Assembly (NCBI GenBank): GCA_958296005.1
Contig: CATQHQ010000002.1
Coordinates: forward strand, 1,423,501 to 1,487,500
Direction: 5' to 3'
Origin: Longimicrobiales bacterium
GTDB lineage: Bacteria; Gemmatimonadota; Gemmatimonadetes; Longimicrobiales; Gaopeijiaceae
Length of the DNA: 64,000 nt
Shown: in pieces, positions 54,826-64,000 of the stretch
Layout of the letters: each line of letters starts with the position of its first letter
Position numbering within the stretch: the first letter of the stretch is position 1
Notes under the pieces: model-generated
Told to the model about the DNA's origin: nothing
Databases searched by the model: none
The model's input: the letters and a program-made list of their open reading frames with translations, nothing else
Translations under genes and position numbers: made by a program

Positions 54826-56172
54826 TTACAGTCCGAAGAAGCGCAAGATGTCGTTGCCCAGAGCCCACACCATGATCCCCAGCACCACCAGCAGCCCGAC
54901 CTGGCTCCAGCGCAGACGTTGCTTGACGGTGAGCTTCCGGCCGCGTACGAGCTCGATACCCAGGAACATCATGTGGCCGCCGTCCAGAACCGGGATCGGC
55001 AACATGTTGAGGACGGCCAAGTTGATGCTGAAGAGGGCCATGAACTGCAGGTAGGTGGATATACCGGCTTCCGCCGCCCGTCCCGACACGACGGCGATCG
55101 TCCCGATCGACCCCACTTCGCGGGGGGACACGTCCAACGTGAATAGGCGGCCCAGGAACTGGAGGATGAGCGCCGTCGTTCCCACGGTCTCGGCGACGCC
55201 GGCGACGACGGCCTCTCCGGCCCCGACCGGCACGTCGATGGTTTCGACCATGGAGCTGATCCTCAGCAGCCCCAACCGCTCCCCGTTCGGACCCTCTGCG
55301 TCGTCGAGGACCGCAACCCGGGTCAGCTCCGCACTCCCCCGCGCCAACCCCAGCTCCACCCGTTCTCCAGGCCGGGCCCACAGCTCCCGCTGAAGCTCCT
55401 GCCAGCTCGACACCTCCGCCCCGGCCACGCTGAAGATCACGTCGCCAACCTCCACCCCCGCCGTTTCTGCCGGCCCTCCGCGTTCGACAGCGCCGACCAT
55501 GGGCGGGAGCCACATCCGCAGCGAGCGGGCCACCCGCTGGCGCTCCGCCTCCTCCGCCGGCGATTCGACCTCAATGACGGCCGAGGGCTCCTCCGTGAGG
55601 ACCTGGACCGGCCCCGCCGGCGCGTCCGAGAAAGCGTCCAGCATGGCGCCCCACGTATCCGGCGCTTCGTCTCCCACCTGGACGACGGTCGCTCCCTGCG
55701 CCATCTCCGCGAGGGCCTCGGTTCCGGCGGGGAGCGAATCCGACTCCACCGAGTAGACCCGGGTCGTGGGATAGTCCTGGCTCCCCCAGAACGCGTACAC
55801 CGCCGTGTACACCACGAACGCGAACAAGATGTTCATGATCACGCCCGCGGAGATCACGAACGCTCGAGCCCAGAGCGGCTTCTCGTCAAAGTCGCCAGGC
55901 TGGGGTTCCCAGGGAGCAGCTTCGGTGGCGCCGCCCTCCACCTGCTCCATCACCTCGTCGTTCATCCCCTGCATCTTCACGTAGCCGCCCAGCGGAATCA
56001 CCGCGAGGACGTACTCGGTTCCCTTCCGGGTGAAGCCCCACACTCGGGGTCCCAATCCTATGGAAAACCGCTCGACGCCCACCCCCACCGCCTTCGCGGC
56101 CCAGAAATGACCCAGCTCGTGCACTAGAATCAACACGCCCAGCAGGACGATCGTCGCCAAGATCATCATCAT
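54826..56172 (-). CDS. rseP: Site-2 protease RseP family zinc metalloprotease
   Basis: 448 residues. Membrane zinc site VHELGHFWAAKA (His18, Glu19, His22), PLGGYVKMQG, PDZ region (PAETAGVEVGDVIFSV), and the last-span motif NMLPIPVLDGGHMM. It cleaves membrane anti-sigma factors and signal peptides within the bilayer. Starts with three ATGs in a row; AAAGGAGG lies upstream. Follows dxr as in many bacteria. Confidence 0.94.
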   Translation of the reverse strand: MMMILATIVLLGVLILVHELGHFWAAKAVGVGVERFSIGLGPRVWGFTRKGTEYVLAVIPLGGYVKMQGMNDEVMEQVEGGATEAAPWEPQPGDFDEKPLWARAFVISAGVIMNILFAFVVYTAVYAFWGSQDYPTTRVYSVESDSLPAGTEALAEMAQGATVVQVGDEAPDTWGAMLDAFSDAPAGPVQVLTEEPSAVIEVESPAEEAERQRVARSLRMWLPPMVGAVERGGPAETAGVEVGDVIFSVAGAEVSSWQELQRELWARPGERVELGLARGSAELTRVAVLDDAEGPNGERLGLLRISSMVETIDVPVGAGEAVVAGVAETVGTTALILQFLGRLFTLDVSPREVGSIGTIAVVSGRAAEAGISTYLQFMALFSINLAVLNMLPIPVLDGGHMMFLGIELVRGRKLTVKQRLRWSQVGLLVVLGIMVWALGNDILRFFGL

Positions 56173-56197
56173 CTCCGTCTCTCCTCCTTTCGGGACT

Positions 56198-57370
56198 CTA
56201 CCCGGCCCGGCGGGAGATCGCTTCGACCTCCGCGGCGGCCACGCGCCGGGCGCTCGCATCCGCGTTCAGGACCGATTCCAGGTCGTGCGCGGTCCGGTCC
56301 CCCAACGCCTCCAGAGCGGCGGCTACGACACGGGCCATGCCCGGAAAGGTAACCCGCCTCCGGAGGAACGCCTGCACCGCGACTTCGTTGGCGGCGTTGA
56401 AGACCGCGGGAGCGGCGCCGCCCGCCCGCCCCGCCGACACGCCCAGCCCGAAGAGGGGGAAGCGTTCCTGGTCCACCGGCTCGAACTCCAGGGGCGACGA
56501 CGCCAATGGATCGAAGGTGCGCAGCCGCGAATCGGCGACCCGCTCGGGCCATGCCAGGGCGTAGAGCACCGGCAGCTCCATGGTGGGCTCGCCCATCTGG
56601 GCGATCACGGAGCCGTCCACGAACTCGACGAAGGAGTGGACGACGGAAGTGGGGTGGATCACCACGTCGATCCGATCGTAGGGCAGCCCGAAGAGGAAGT
56701 GGGCCTCGATCACCTCCAGCGCCTTGTTGGCCAGCGTCGCCGAGTCGATCGATATCTTGGCGCCCATCTGCCAAGTGGGGTGGCGCAGCGCATTCTTGGG
56801 GCCGGCGGCCGCCAGGACCTCCTGGGAAGCGTTGCGGAAGGGTCCGCCGCTGGCAGTGAGGATCACCCGGTGTAGGTCGTGCGCCGAGGCGCCGGCCAAG
56901 CACTGGTGAACCGCCGAGTGCTCGCTGTCCACGGGCACCAGCTCGCCTCCGCCACGCCGAGCCGCCGCCAGCACCAAGTCGCCGCCCGCGACCAAGGATT
57001 CCTTGTTGGCCAACGCGCAGCGCTTCCCCGCCTCGAGGGACGCGAGGGTCGCCTGGAGCCCGGCGGCCCCCACGACGGCGTTGACCACGATATCGGCTTC
57101 CGACAGGCGGGCGAGTTCCGCGATCGAGCCCGGGCCCGACCGCCACTCGGCCAGCGCAGGGCCGCCGGGGTGGGCAGTCAGAGCGGCCGGATCCGCCACC
57201 GCCACATGCGATACGCCGAACTCCGCCGCGAGCGCCGCTAGCTTCTCGACGGAGCGGGCGGCGGCCAACGCCACCACCTCGAACCGCTCCGGGTGCCTGC
57301 GGGCCACCGCCAACGTTGTGAGACCGACGGACCCCGTAGCTCCCAGGACCGCCAGCCGTCGCCGCGTCAC
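56198..57370 (-). CDS. dxr: 1-deoxy-D-xylulose 5-phosphate reductoisomerase
   Basis: 390 residues. NADPH motif VLGATGSVGLTTL, ALANKESLV, the metal site VPVDSEHSAVHQCL, and LTASGGPFRNAS. It is the second step of the MEP isoprenoid pathway; uppS two genes upstream uses the isoprenoid products. GTG start overlaps the cdsA stop (GTGA). Confidence 0.95.
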   Translation of the reverse strand: MTRRRLAVLGATGSVGLTTLAVARRHPERFEVVALAAARSVEKLAALAAEFGVSHVAVADPAALTAHPGGPALAEWRSGPGSIAELARLSEADIVVNAVVGAAGLQATLASLEAGKRCALANKESLVAGGDLVLAAARRGGGELVPVDSEHSAVHQCLAGASAHDLHRVILTASGGPFRNASQEVLAAAGPKNALRHPTWQMGAKISIDSATLANKALEVIEAHFLFGLPYDRIDVVIHPTSVVHSFVEFVDGSVIAQMGEPTMELPVLYALAWPERVADSRLRTFDPLASSPLEFEPVDQERFPLFGLGVSAGRAGGAAPAVFNAANEVAVQAFLRRRVTFPGMARVVAAALEALGDRTAHDLESVLNADASARRVAAAEVEAISRRAG

Positions 57371-58230
57371 TGGACCAGGAGGAGCAGCGCGTAGGCCAGC
57401 GGGATCGTGAAGAACAGCCCGTCGAAGCGATCCAGCGCCCCTCCATGCCCCCGCAACAAGGACCCCGAATCTTTGACGCCCGCCTCCCGCTTCAGCATCG
57501 AGATGGCAAGGTCTCCGACCTGGCCTGCCACCCCCAGCGCAAGCCCTATGGCGGCACCGGCCAGCGGCGTCACGGGAAAGTTCTGGTACCCTTCCAGCAA
57601 CAAGCCGGCGCAGAAACCGGCGGCCACCGCCCCGGCCAGCCCGGCGATCCCTCCCTCCACCGTCTTCCCAGGCGAGATTCGGGGTGCCAGCCGAACTCGG
57701 CCCAGCCTTCGACCCGCGAAGTAGGCCGCCGTGTCCCCGGCCCACGTCACGCACAGGGGGAAGATCAGCAGGAGCGGTCCCTCCCAAGGCTCGGTCGGAA
57801 ACGCGCCCTGGGTCTCCGGCAGGTTGCGGAGAAAGACGGCGAACGAGAGCGTGCCGCCCGTGTAGAGCGCGCCGGAAACGGTTGCCGACGCCGATAGGAG
57901 CGGGGCTTCCTCGATCTTCCGGTTGAACACGACCGCCGCCGAAGTCAGCAGCCCTAGAACCATGAGGAGGGCCAGCGCCCGGCCGCCCCACTCCGCAAAC
58001 ACCAGGTCGTGCTGGGCGGCCAGCACCAGGACCACGGCGGCGGGGATGCCGAACCAGCCCAGGGGCTGTGCGCTCTTGGCCGACGCCAGCGAGTAGAACT
58101 CGTGGGCGGCCACGGCCGCGAGGAGCGCGACCAAGCCGGCCAAGTACCAGCCCCCCAGGTAAGCGGCGAGGCACCCTACGGGAAGGCCGACCACCGCCAC
58201 CAGAATGCGCGACCGCAGTTCGGAGGACAT
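57367..58230 (-). CDS. cdsA: Phosphatidate cytidylyltransferase
   Basis: 287 residues with about eight spans. The family signature SMLKREAGVKDSGSLLRGHGG and ALDRFDGLFF is present at the C-terminus. It makes CDP-diacylglycerol. ATG 58230 is chosen because MSSELRSRILVA fits the usual N-terminus; GTG 58254 is possible. Confidence 0.94.
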   Translation of the reverse strand: MSSELRSRILVAVVGLPVGCLAAYLGGWYLAGLVALLAAVAAHEFYSLASAKSAQPLGWFGIPAAVVLVLAAQHDLVFAEWGGRALALLMVLGLLTSAAVVFNRKIEEAPLLSASATVSGALYTGGTLSFAVFLRNLPETQGAFPTEPWEGPLLLIFPLCVTWAGDTAAYFAGRRLGRVRLAPRISPGKTVEGGIAGLAGAVAAGFCAGLLLEGYQNFPVTPLAGAAIGLALGVAGQVGDLAISMLKREAGVKDSGSLLRGHGGALDRFDGLFFTIPLAYALLLLVQ

Positions 58231-58273
58231 CAGATCGAGAGGTCCGTCGGGCACGCGATCAAGGCGACCGAGC

Positions 58274-59026
58274 TCACGCCGTCGTGACCGTGCCGAACCG
58301 GCGCTCCCGGTGCTGGTAGTCCAGCACGGCGTCGAAGAAGTCCGCCTGGGTGAAGTCGGGCCAGTACACCGGGGTAATGTAGAGTTCCGTGTAGGCGACT
58401 TGCCACAGCATGAAGTTGCTGATCCGAAGCTCGCCCGAGGTGCGGATCAGGAGATCCGGATCCGGATCGTCGCGGGTGAAGAGAGCGGCGGCGAAGCGGG
58501 ACGCGTCGATCGACTCGGGCGCCAATCGGCCCTCCTGCGCCTCCGCGGCCAAGCTGCGCGCAGCTCGGACGATCTCCTCCCTGCCCCCGTAGGAGATCAT
58601 GAGGTTGAGCCGCAGTTCCCGACCGCCTCGGGTCGTCTCCTCGATCCGACGCACGGCCCTTCGGGAGAGCGCGTTCAGGCGGTCGGTCTCCCCCAGGACC
58701 CGCACCTCCACGCCCTGCTGGGCCAATGCACGGCGCTCCTTCTCGACGTAGATCTGAAGCACGCCCATGAGGGCCTTGATCTCGGTCTTGGGGCGCTTCC
58801 AGTTCTCGGTGGAGAAGGCGTAGAGCGTCAGGATCTCGACGCCCGCCGCCAGAGCCGCCTTCACCGACTCGCGAACCGCCTTCATCCCTTCCCGATGACC
58901 GGCGTGCCTTGGCAGCCCCCGCGCCGTCGCCCAGCGGCCGTTTCCGTCCATGATGACCGCGACATGGCGCGGCACACGGCCGCCCAAGCGGATCCGGCCG
59001 AGCCGGGCGGAACGGTCCGTGGACAT
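58274..59026 (-). CDS. uppS: Isoprenyl (undecaprenyl) diphosphate synthase
   Basis: 250 residues. VPRHVAVIMDGNGRWA (Asp27 binds Mg), GHREGMKAVR, TLYAFSTENWKRP and LLIRTSGELRISNFMLWQ are all diagnostic of cis-prenyltransferases. It makes the lipid carrier for peptidoglycan. ATG 59026 chosen; GTG 59047 possible. Confidence 0.94.
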   Translation of the reverse strand: MSTDRSARLGRIRLGGRVPRHVAVIMDGNGRWATARGLPRHAGHREGMKAVRESVKAALAAGVEILTLYAFSTENWKRPKTEIKALMGVLQIYVEKERRALAQQGVEVRVLGETDRLNALSRRAVRRIEETTRGGRELRLNLMISYGGREEIVRAARSLAAEAQEGRLAPESIDASRFAAALFTRDDPDPDLLIRTSGELRISNFMLWQVAYTELYITPVYWPDFTQADFFDAVLDYQHRERRFGTVTTA

Positions 59027-59074
59027 GTCAGACGGCACTGAACGCACGCCGCGCGGTAGTCGCGAGTCGCTGCT

Positions 59075-59626
59075 TCAGATCGCCATTACCTCCTTTTCCT
59101 TCGCCGCCAGAAGGAGATCGATCTGCTTTCCGTAGTCGTCGGTCAGCTTCTGGACTTGGTTCCGCAGTCTCATCCCTTCGTCCTCGCCGATATCACCGTC
59201 CTTGAGCCGAGCCTTGACCTCGTCGTTGGCAGCGTGGCGGGCGTGACGGACCGACACCCTGCCCTCCTCGGCCATCTTGTGGAGGAGCCGAGCGTACTCC
59301 CTGCGCCGCTCTTCCGTCAGAGCGGGAACGGGAACCCGAATCAGCGACCCGTCGTTGGAAGGGTTCAGGCCCAGTCCCGAAGCAAGCACGGCTTTCTCGA
59401 TCGCGGCAAGCAGGGAGGGGTCGAAGGGATGGACGACCAGCAGCGAGGGGTCCGGGGCCGTGACCGTCGCCAGTTGATTGAGGGGCATCTGGCCGCCGTA
59501 GGCCGGTACCCGAACGGAGTCGAGGATCGCGGGGACGGCCTTCCCCGTCCGCACCGTCGCAAACTCCCGGCGGAGGGCGTCCACCGCGTTGTCCATTCTG
59601 GCTTCGGCGTCTTCGAGTATGGGCAT
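59075..59626 (-). CDS. frr: Ribosome recycling factor
   Basis: 183 residues. EFATVRTGKAVPAILDSV, PFDPSLLAAIEKAV, GLNPSNDGSLIRVPVPALTEERR and VRHARHAANDEVK are the family core. It splits post-termination ribosomes with EF-G. AGGAAGAAG precedes the ATG. Confidence 0.96.
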   Translation of the reverse strand: MPILEDAEARMDNAVDALRREFATVRTGKAVPAILDSVRVPAYGGQMPLNQLATVTAPDPSLLVVHPFDPSLLAAIEKAVLASGLGLNPSNDGSLIRVPVPALTEERRREYARLLHKMAEEGRVSVRHARHAANDEVKARLKDGDIGEDEGMRLRNQVQKLTDDYGKQIDLLLAAKEKEVMAI

Positions 59627-59671
59627 ATGCTTCTTCCTGGGCCGGATTTGTCCCGAGTCGGGACGGCGGGT

Positions 59672-60388
59672 TCAGGACACCAGCGTTCCGATGCGGTCTC
59701 CGTGGATGGCGCTCCGCACGGCGCCTTGGTCCTCGAGGGACAGCACGATAATGGGCAGGTCGTTGTCGCGGCAAAGGGAAACCGCCGCGGCGTCCATGAC
59801 CCGAAGGTCACGCGACATCACGTCGTGAAAGGAAATCTCCGAGATGAAGTCGGCGGAGGGGTCCGTGGCCGGGTCGGCCGTGTACACTCCGGCGACCTTG
59901 GTGGCCTTGATCACGACGTCGGCGTTCATCTCCATCGCCCGAAGCACCGCCGCGGTGTCGGTAGAGAAGTAGGGGTTGCCCGTGCCGCCGGCGAAGATCA
60001 CGACTCGCCCCTTCTCCAGGTGGCGCATCGCTCTGCGGCGGATGTAGGGCTCCGCGACCCGCTCCATGCGAATGGCGGTCATGACGCGCGTGTCCACGTT
60101 CTTCCGCTCGAGCAGGTCCTGGACCGCCAGGGCGTTGATGATCGTGGCCAGCATCCCCATGTAGTCCGCCGACACCCGGTCCATCCCTTCGCGGCTCGCC
60201 ATCGTGCCGCGCACGATGTTGCCGCCGCCGATCACCACTCCGAGAGCCACTCCCAGGTCGTGAATCGCACTCACTTCGTCGGTGATTCGGTCCACGACCT
60301 GCGGATCGACGCCGTACCCCTGCTCTCCTGCGAGGGCTTCGCCGGACAACTTCAGAACGACGCGGCGGTAGCCGGCGCTCCTCTTCAC
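59672..60388 (-). CDS. pyrH: Uridylate kinase
   Basis: 238 residues from GTG 60388. [45 protein letters not shown] and [15 protein letters not shown] mark the bacterial hexameric UMP kinase. It supplies UDP for pyrimidine nucleotides. Lies 13 bp after tsf, the common order. Confidence 0.96.
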   Translation of the reverse strand: MKRSAGYRRVVLKLSGEALAGEQGYGVDPQVVDRITDEVSAIHDLGVALGVVIGGGNIVRGTMASREGMDRVSADYMGMLATIINALAVQDLLERKNVDTRVMTAIRMERVAEPYIRRRAMRHLEKGRVVIFAGGTGNPYFSTDTAAVLRAMEMNADVVIKATKVAGVYTADPATDPSADFISEISFHDVMSRDLRVMDAAAVSLCRDNDLPIIVLSLEDQGAVRSAIHGDRIGTLVS

Positions 60389-60401
60389 GGCGGACGAGAC
60401 G

Positions 60402-60995
60402 CTATGCGCCGATCTGGAAGCGGGCGAACCGGCCGACCTGTATCTTCTCGCCGGTCTTGGCCGAGACGCCGGTGACCAGCTCCCGCACGGTTCGGTCGGG
60501 ATCCCGCACGTACGCTTGGTCCAGAAGGACCCTTTCCTTGTAGAACTTGGCGATCTTGCCCTCGACGATCCGCTGCCGGACATGCTCCGGCTTGCCCTCT
60601 TGGGCGACCTGCTCCAGGTAGATCGCGCGTTCCCGCTCCACCACGGCCGGATCCAGTCCGGACGCGTCGACCGCCACCGGGTCGGCGGCAGCGACATGCA
60701 TCGCCAAGTCCCGGGCCAAGCTCAGGAAATCGTCGGTGTTCGCCACGAAGTCGGTCTCGCAGTTGAGCTCGACTAGAACGCCGATCCGGCCGCCGTGGTG
60801 TACGTAGCTGGCGACGACTCCCTCGTTGGCCGCCTTGTCGGCCCGCTTGGCCGCCTTGGCCGCGCCCTTGCTGCGCAAGAGGTCGATCGCCTGCTCGACG
60901 TCGCCGTCGGTCTGCTGCAACGCCTTCTTGCAGTCCATCATCCCCGCGCCGGTCCGGTCTCGGAGCTCCTTTACCAACTGTGCGCTGATCCGCAT
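60402..60995 (-). CDS. tsf: Elongation factor Ts (short form)
   Basis: 197 residues, shorter than the E. coli protein (about 280), as in Thermus-type EF-Ts with a reduced core. [19 protein letters not shown] and [18 protein letters not shown] are diagnostic. It exchanges nucleotide on EF-Tu. AAGGACGAG lies directly before the ATG. Confidence 0.95.
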   Translation of the reverse strand: MRISAQLVKELRDRTGAGMMDCKKALQQTDGDVEQAIDLLRSKGAAKAAKRADKAANEGVVASYVHHGGRIGVLVELNCETDFVANTDDFLSLARDLAMHVAAADPVAVDASGLDPAVVERERAIYLEQVAQEGKPEHVRQRIVEGKIAKFYKERVLLDQAYVRDPDRTVRELVTGVSAKTGEKIQVGRFARFQIGA

Positions 60996-61002
60996 CTCGT
61001 CC

Positions 61003-61881
61003 TTACCCCCCCGTCTTGGGGCCGCCTCCCGTCTTCCGCCCGCGACCGACGGCCCCCGGCCTGGGGCGGCGCTTCTTCGGCGGCCGGCGACGCCGCGGCT
61101 CCCGTCCGTCCGCCGACTTCTCGCCCGTTTCGGTGGAGTACGTGGTGGCCTCCATCTCCGCTTGGCGCTTGCGCTGTTCGTCGGGCACCTCGCGACGTGC
61201 GGTCTGCACGGCGTCGGCGATCGCGCCTACGATCAAGCTGACCGAGCGGATGGCGTCGTCGTTGCCGGGGATGGGGTAGTCGATCAGCTCGGGGTCCACG
61301 TTCGTGTCGGCGATGGCGATCACGGGAATTCCCAGTCTGTGGGCCTCCCTCACGCCGATGATCTCCCGCTTTGCGTCCACCACGAAGACGGCGCCGGGAA
61401 GGCGGGCCATGTCGCGCACGCCCTGGAAGTACTTCGCCAGCTTCATGCGTTCCCGTTCGAGAAGCAGCCGCTCCTTCTTGGTGTAGAACTCGAAGGCGTT
61501 CTCCTCCTGGCCTCGCTCCAGCTCCTTCATGCGGCGGATCTGACGGCGGATCGTCTGGAAGTTGGTGAGCATCCCGCCCAGCCAGCGCTCGGTGACGAAG
61601 AGGGCGCCGCACCGCACCGCCTCTTCTTCGATCACCGTCCTGAGCGCCCTCTTGGTCGAGAGGAAGAGCACCCGCTCGCCCTTCAGCACAACCCTGCGCA
61701 CCGCGTCCTGGGCGGCCTCGAGGCGATCCAGCGTCTTGCGGAGGTCGATGATGTGGATGCCGTTGCGCTCGCCGAAGATGTACGGGCGCATCTTGGGGTT
61801 CCAACGTCTTGTCTGGTGGCCGAAGTGGACTCCGGCCTCGATGAGCTCGTTCAACCCCACCACCGGGGCAGCTTGATCCAT
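61003..61881 (-). CDS. rpsB: 30S ribosomal protein S2
   Basis: 292 residues. [34 protein letters not shown] and [24 protein letters not shown] are typical. A Lys/Arg/Gly/Pro-rich C-terminal extension of about 50 residues is beyond the usual end. Lies between rpsI and tsf. Confidence 0.96.
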   Translation of the reverse strand: MDQAAPVVGLNELIEAGVHFGHQTRRWNPKMRPYIFGERNGIHIIDLRKTLDRLEAAQDAVRRVVLKGERVLFLSTKRALRTVIEEEAVRCGALFVTERWLGGMLTNFQTIRRQIRRMKELERGQEENAFEFYTKKERLLLERERMKLAKYFQGVRDMARLPGAVFVVDAKREIIGVREAHRLGIPVIAIADTNVDPELIDYPIPGNDDAIRSVSLIVGAIADAVQTARREVPDEQRKRQAEMEATTYSTETGEKSADGREPRRRRPPKKRRPRPGAVGRGRKTGGGPKTGG

Positions 61882-61891
61882 GTGGAGACGC

Positions 61892-62287
61892 CTATCGCTT
61901 GCTGAACTGGAAGCGCTTGCGCGCCTTGGGACGGCCGGGCTTCTTGCGCTCCACCTTGCGGGCGTCTCGGGTCAGCATCCCGTTCTCCCGCAAGGGCCTG
62001 CGCACTTCCTCGTCGTCGGCCGCGAGGGCGCGGGCCACGCCGAGCCTGATCGCGTCGGCTTGGCCGGTCAGGCCTCCTCCGCGGACGCGAACCTCCACGT
62101 CGAAGCGGCCCTCGGCGCCGGCCACGCGCATCGGATCCTCGACGCGGACCCGGTGGGCCGGCCGCGGGAAGTAGTCGTCGAGTTCGCGGCCGTTGATCCG
62201 CCACTCCCCGCCGCCGGGACGAAGGCTGATCCGTGCCACGCTCGTCTTCCTTCTTCCGACGGCCTGACGCGGTTGCCACCCGCTCAC
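61892..62287 (-). CDS. rpsI: 30S ribosomal protein S9
   Basis: 131 residues. [36 protein letters not shown] and the C-terminal [13 protein letters not shown], which reaches the P-site tRNA, are diagnostic. The GTG start overlaps the rplM stop (GTGA). Confidence 0.96.
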   Translation of the reverse strand: MSGWQPRQAVGRRKTSVARISLRPGGGEWRINGRELDDYFPRPAHRVRVEDPMRVAGAEGRFDVEVRVRGGGLTGQADAIRLGVARALAADDEEVRRPLRENGMLTRDARKVERKKPGRPKARKRFQFSKR

Positions 62288-62733
62288 GACGTTCCTCGGG
62301 CGCGTATGGCCAGCACCTTGGGGCTCTGGCCTTGGTGGGGGTGGGCCGGTCCGGCGTACACCCGAAGCTTCCGACGCATCTGGCGGCCCAGCTTGTTCTT
62401 GGGAAGCATCCCCCGAACGGCCAGCTCGATCACTCGGTCGGGGAACCGCTCGATCATCTTGCGAAACGGGATGTGCTTCTCCCCGCCCATGTATCCCGAG
62501 TGGCGAAAGTAGGTCTTCTGGTCCGCCTTGCGACCGGTGAGGCCTACCTTGGCGGCGTTGACCACGATCACGTTGTCGCCTGTGTCCAGATGCGGCGTGT
62601 AGATCGCCTTGTGCTTGCCCCGGAGCACGCGGGCCACCTCGGTGGCCAGTCTTCCCAGAGGCTTGTCTTCGGCGTCCACGACCCACCATGCCCGGTGGAT
62701 ATCGCCTTCTCGCGGAGTGAAGGTACTGTTCAC
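62284..62733 (-). CDS. rplM: 50S ribosomal protein L13
   Basis: 149 residues from GTG 62733 with GGGAGG upstream. [37 protein letters not shown] and [19 protein letters not shown] are the family core. First gene of the ribosomal operon, with a clear promoter about 85 nt upstream. Confidence 0.96.
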   Translation of the reverse strand: MNSTFTPREGDIHRAWWVVDAEDKPLGRLATEVARVLRGKHKAIYTPHLDTGDNVIVVNAAKVGLTGRKADQKTYFRHSGYMGGEKHIPFRKMIERFPDRVIELAVRGMLPKNKLGRQMRRKLRVYAGPAHPHQGQSPKVLAIRARGTS

Positions 62734-62823
62734 GGTCCTCCCGTACTTGGGCTTGCCGCCCGCGCAACCGAGTCCGCTACCGGGGACGCGACGGCGCAAG
62801 GGGGTGAAGGTGCAAAGCCTGAA

Positions 62824-62853
62824 ATGATACTCCCGAGGGTCGGATGATGTCAA
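62824..62853 (-). promoter_or_regulatory. Sigma-70 promoter of the rplM-rpsI operon
   Basis: TTGACA (rc of 62848-62853), 18-bp spacer, TATCAT (rc of 62824-62829): the best sigma-70 match in the window. Start near 62817 gives an 84-nt leader to rplM. The rest of the 166-bp gap shows only a weak hairpin after the sigma factor stop. Confidence 0.7.
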
Positions 62854-62899
62854 CGGGCGTCGCCGCGTGCGCGCCGGCAAGCCGACGGGGACGCCGGTG

Positions 62900-63751
62900 C
62901 TAGTGGAAGTAGCTCTCCAGGAAGCGGGCTCGGGTCGGGTGGCGGAGGCGCGCCAGCGCCCTCTCCTTGATCTGGCGGACACGTTCCCGGGTCACGCTCA
63001 GAACCGCGCCGATCTCTTCCAGCGTCTTCGGTTCCTCGGCGTCGAGGCCGTAGTAGAGGCGGAGGACTCGCGCCTCCCGTTCCTCGAGGGTGGAGAGGGC
63101 CGAGTCCAGCATCTCCGTCAAGGCGCTCTCGAAGACCTGCTCGTCGGGTCTGGGCGACAGCTGGTCGGGCAGGTAGTCCAAGAGGCTGTTCTCGTCTCCG
63201 GGGCCTGCGGGGGCGTCCAGCGACAAGTGGGACTGGGAAACGGCCAACGTCGCGTCCAGCACCCCCTGCGAGAGCTCCAGACCGTCGGCGAGCTCGTGCA
63301 GCGTCGGTTCCCTTCCCAGGTCCTGGCGGAGCGAGGATTTGCGACGGCCGATCCTGTGGAGGGCCGCGGATCGGTTGAGGGGCACCCGAACGATGCGGCT
63401 CTGCTCGGCGATCGCTTGGAGGATCGCCTGCCGAATCCACCAGACGGCGTACGTGATGAACTTGATCCCCCTCCGCTCGTCGAACTTTCTGGCCGCCCGC
63501 ATCAGCCCAAGGTTCCCTTCGTTGACCAAGTCCTGAAGCGGAACGCCTTGGTTCCTGTACCTCTTGGCCACCTTGACCACGAACCGGAGGTTGGCGCGGA
63601 CCAGCTGGTCGAGCGCTTCATCGTTGCCCTCGCGGGCCTGAACGGCGAGGCGCACCTCCTCTGCCCGGTCGATCAGCGGGTAGCGGCCGATCTCTTCGAG
63701 GTACCGGCTAAAGGACCCGTCCGCCGGGTCCGAGCGGGAAGTGGCGCTCAT
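62900..63751 (-). CDS. RNA polymerase sigma-70 family factor (RpoD/SigA-like, short)
   Basis: 283 residues. Regions in order: 1.2 ([20 protein letters not shown]), 2 ([53 protein letters not shown]), 3 ([13 protein letters not shown]) and 4 ([38 protein letters not shown]). Region 1.1 is absent. It could be the housekeeping factor, which is short in some phyla, or a group 2 factor. ATG 63751. Confidence 0.9.
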   Translation of the reverse strand: MSATSRSDPADGSFSRYLEEIGRYPLIDRAEEVRLAVQAREGNDEALDQLVRANLRFVVKVAKRYRNQGVPLQDLVNEGNLGLMRAARKFDERRGIKFITYAVWWIRQAILQAIAEQSRIVRVPLNRSAALHRIGRRKSSLRQDLGREPTLHELADGLELSQGVLDATLAVSQSHLSLDAPAGPGDENSLLDYLPDQLSPRPDEQVFESALTEMLDSALSTLEEREARVLRLYYGLDAEEPKTLEEIGAVLSVTRERVRQIKERALARLRHPTRARFLESYFH

Positions 63752-63796
63752 CCACCCTACTCTCGCTGAAGCGGGAGACTACGCCCTCCGCGAGGC

Positions 63797-63814
63797 GTCG
63801 CCGGCCCCGGCGAC
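63797..63814. repeat. 8-bp perfect inverted repeat in the sigma factor leader
   Basis: GTCGCCGG and CCGGCGAC flank 2 bp, 46 bp upstream of the sigma factor ATG. It could bind a dimeric regulator or fold in the mRNA leader. The 63752-63940 gap otherwise shows no clear sigma-70 boxes. Confidence 0.35.
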
Positions 63815-63847
63815 AAAGAGCGGCGGACGGCGATCGCGGAGGCGTCC

Positions 63848-63872
63848 AAAAAATTTCGCAACGGAGGCCGTT
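63848..63872 (-). terminator. Possible terminator of the regulator gene at the window edge
   Basis: On the leftward strand AACGG-CCT-CCGTT forms a 5-bp stem followed after 6 nt by six T residues, about 70 nt after the upstream stop codon. Short stem, so moderate support. Confidence 0.35.
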
Positions 63873-63940
63873 CGCGGGAAGTGGCGGATCGGTGGGCGGG
63901 CCTGCCGCCGACGGTCTTGGAAGCTCGCCGCGCTCCGTCG

Positions 63941-64000
63941 CTAGGGGCCGTCCGTCGCCGGAGCGCGCGCCAGGCCGTGCTTCTTGATCTTCTGGTGGAG
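63941..64000 (-). CDS. C-terminal end of a probable NtrC-family (sigma-54-dependent) regulator
   Basis: Only 19 codons plus TAG are inside the window: LHQKIKKHGLARAPATDGP. 'L..KIKKHGL' is the usual end of the Fis-type DNA-binding helix-turn-helix that closes NtrC-type enhancer-binding proteins. The rest lies beyond the right edge, so the call is tentative. Confidence 0.55.
   Translation of the reverse strand, partial: LHQKIKKHGLARAPATDGP

Noticed and set aside
63830..63900. Possible sigma-54 (-24/-12) promoter before the sigma factor gene
   Set aside because: A GG...GC pair exists but with 8 instead of 10 intervening bases, so it does not fit the sigma-54 consensus.

Overview
The window is a GC-rich bacterial chromosome segment with almost no non-coding space. 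Its gene content is that of a diderm, rod-shaped bacterium: a TonB-dependent receptor, Tat-exported MsrP, lipoproteins, RseP, and MreBCD with PBP2 and RodA. A tryptophan-to-anthranilyl-CoA island, a type-3 (archaeal/eukaryotic-like) prolyl-tRNA synthetase, a GlmU-related protein beside ManC, and the general style of the proteins fit Gemmatimonadota or a related lineage. That placement is an impression from protein character, not a tree. No phage, insertion sequence, CRISPR array, rRNA or tRNA gene was seen.

Region 1 (1-13495) is the accessory part. The C-terminal end of a TonB receptor runs into a perfect 16-bp hairpin and converges on a tightly overlapping leftward operon (11290 to 1568): creatininase-family hydrolase, SDR, RidA, exported serine hydrolase, crotonase, acyl-CoA dehydrogenase, two-domain 2-aminobenzoyl-CoA monooxygenase/reductase, tryptophan 2,3-dioxygenase, kynureninase. 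A divergent pair (benzoate/anthranilate-CoA ligase and flavin reductase) starts from the same short intergenic stretch. Read together they describe tryptophan -> N-formylkynurenine -> kynurenine -> anthranilate -> anthranilyl-CoA -> ring reduction, opening and beta-oxidation. The usual kynurenine formamidase is absent; the creatininase-family protein is the best candidate to replace it.

Region 2 (13539-17588, rightward) holds an OPT-family oligopeptide transporter with a small lipoprotein, then the periplasmic methionine sulfoxide reductase pair MsrP/MsrQ.

Region 3 (17659-45356, leftward) is a long run of housekeeping genes: guaA-lysA-proS-hyp-hisS-folC-accD, rodA-mrdA-mreDCB, a fused alanine dehydrogenase-dUTPase, an M16 peptidase, and the rimP-nusA-infB-ylxP-rbfA-truB-ribF-rpsO-pnp translation/RNA operon, preceded by murA. 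MurA carries Asp instead of the fosfomycin-target Cys.

Region 4 (45434-54809) has a membrane-anchored helical protein converging on a PcrA/UvrD helicase, an orphan histidine kinase, serS and a lipoprotein (leftward), then divergent manC, a GlmU-related protein and a YycJ-like metallo-hydrolase (rightward).

Region 5 (54826-64000, leftward) is the classic rplM-rpsI-rpsB-tsf-pyrH-frr-uppS-cdsA-dxr-rseP order with a good sigma-70 promoter, a 283-residue sigma-70 family factor, and the last 19 codons of a probable NtrC-type regulator at the window edge.

Recurrent traits: 4-bp start/stop overlaps (ATGA, GTGA, TTGA), frequent GTG and TTG starts, and at least three genes whose -10 box lies only 7 nt before the ATG, suggesting leaderless mRNAs.
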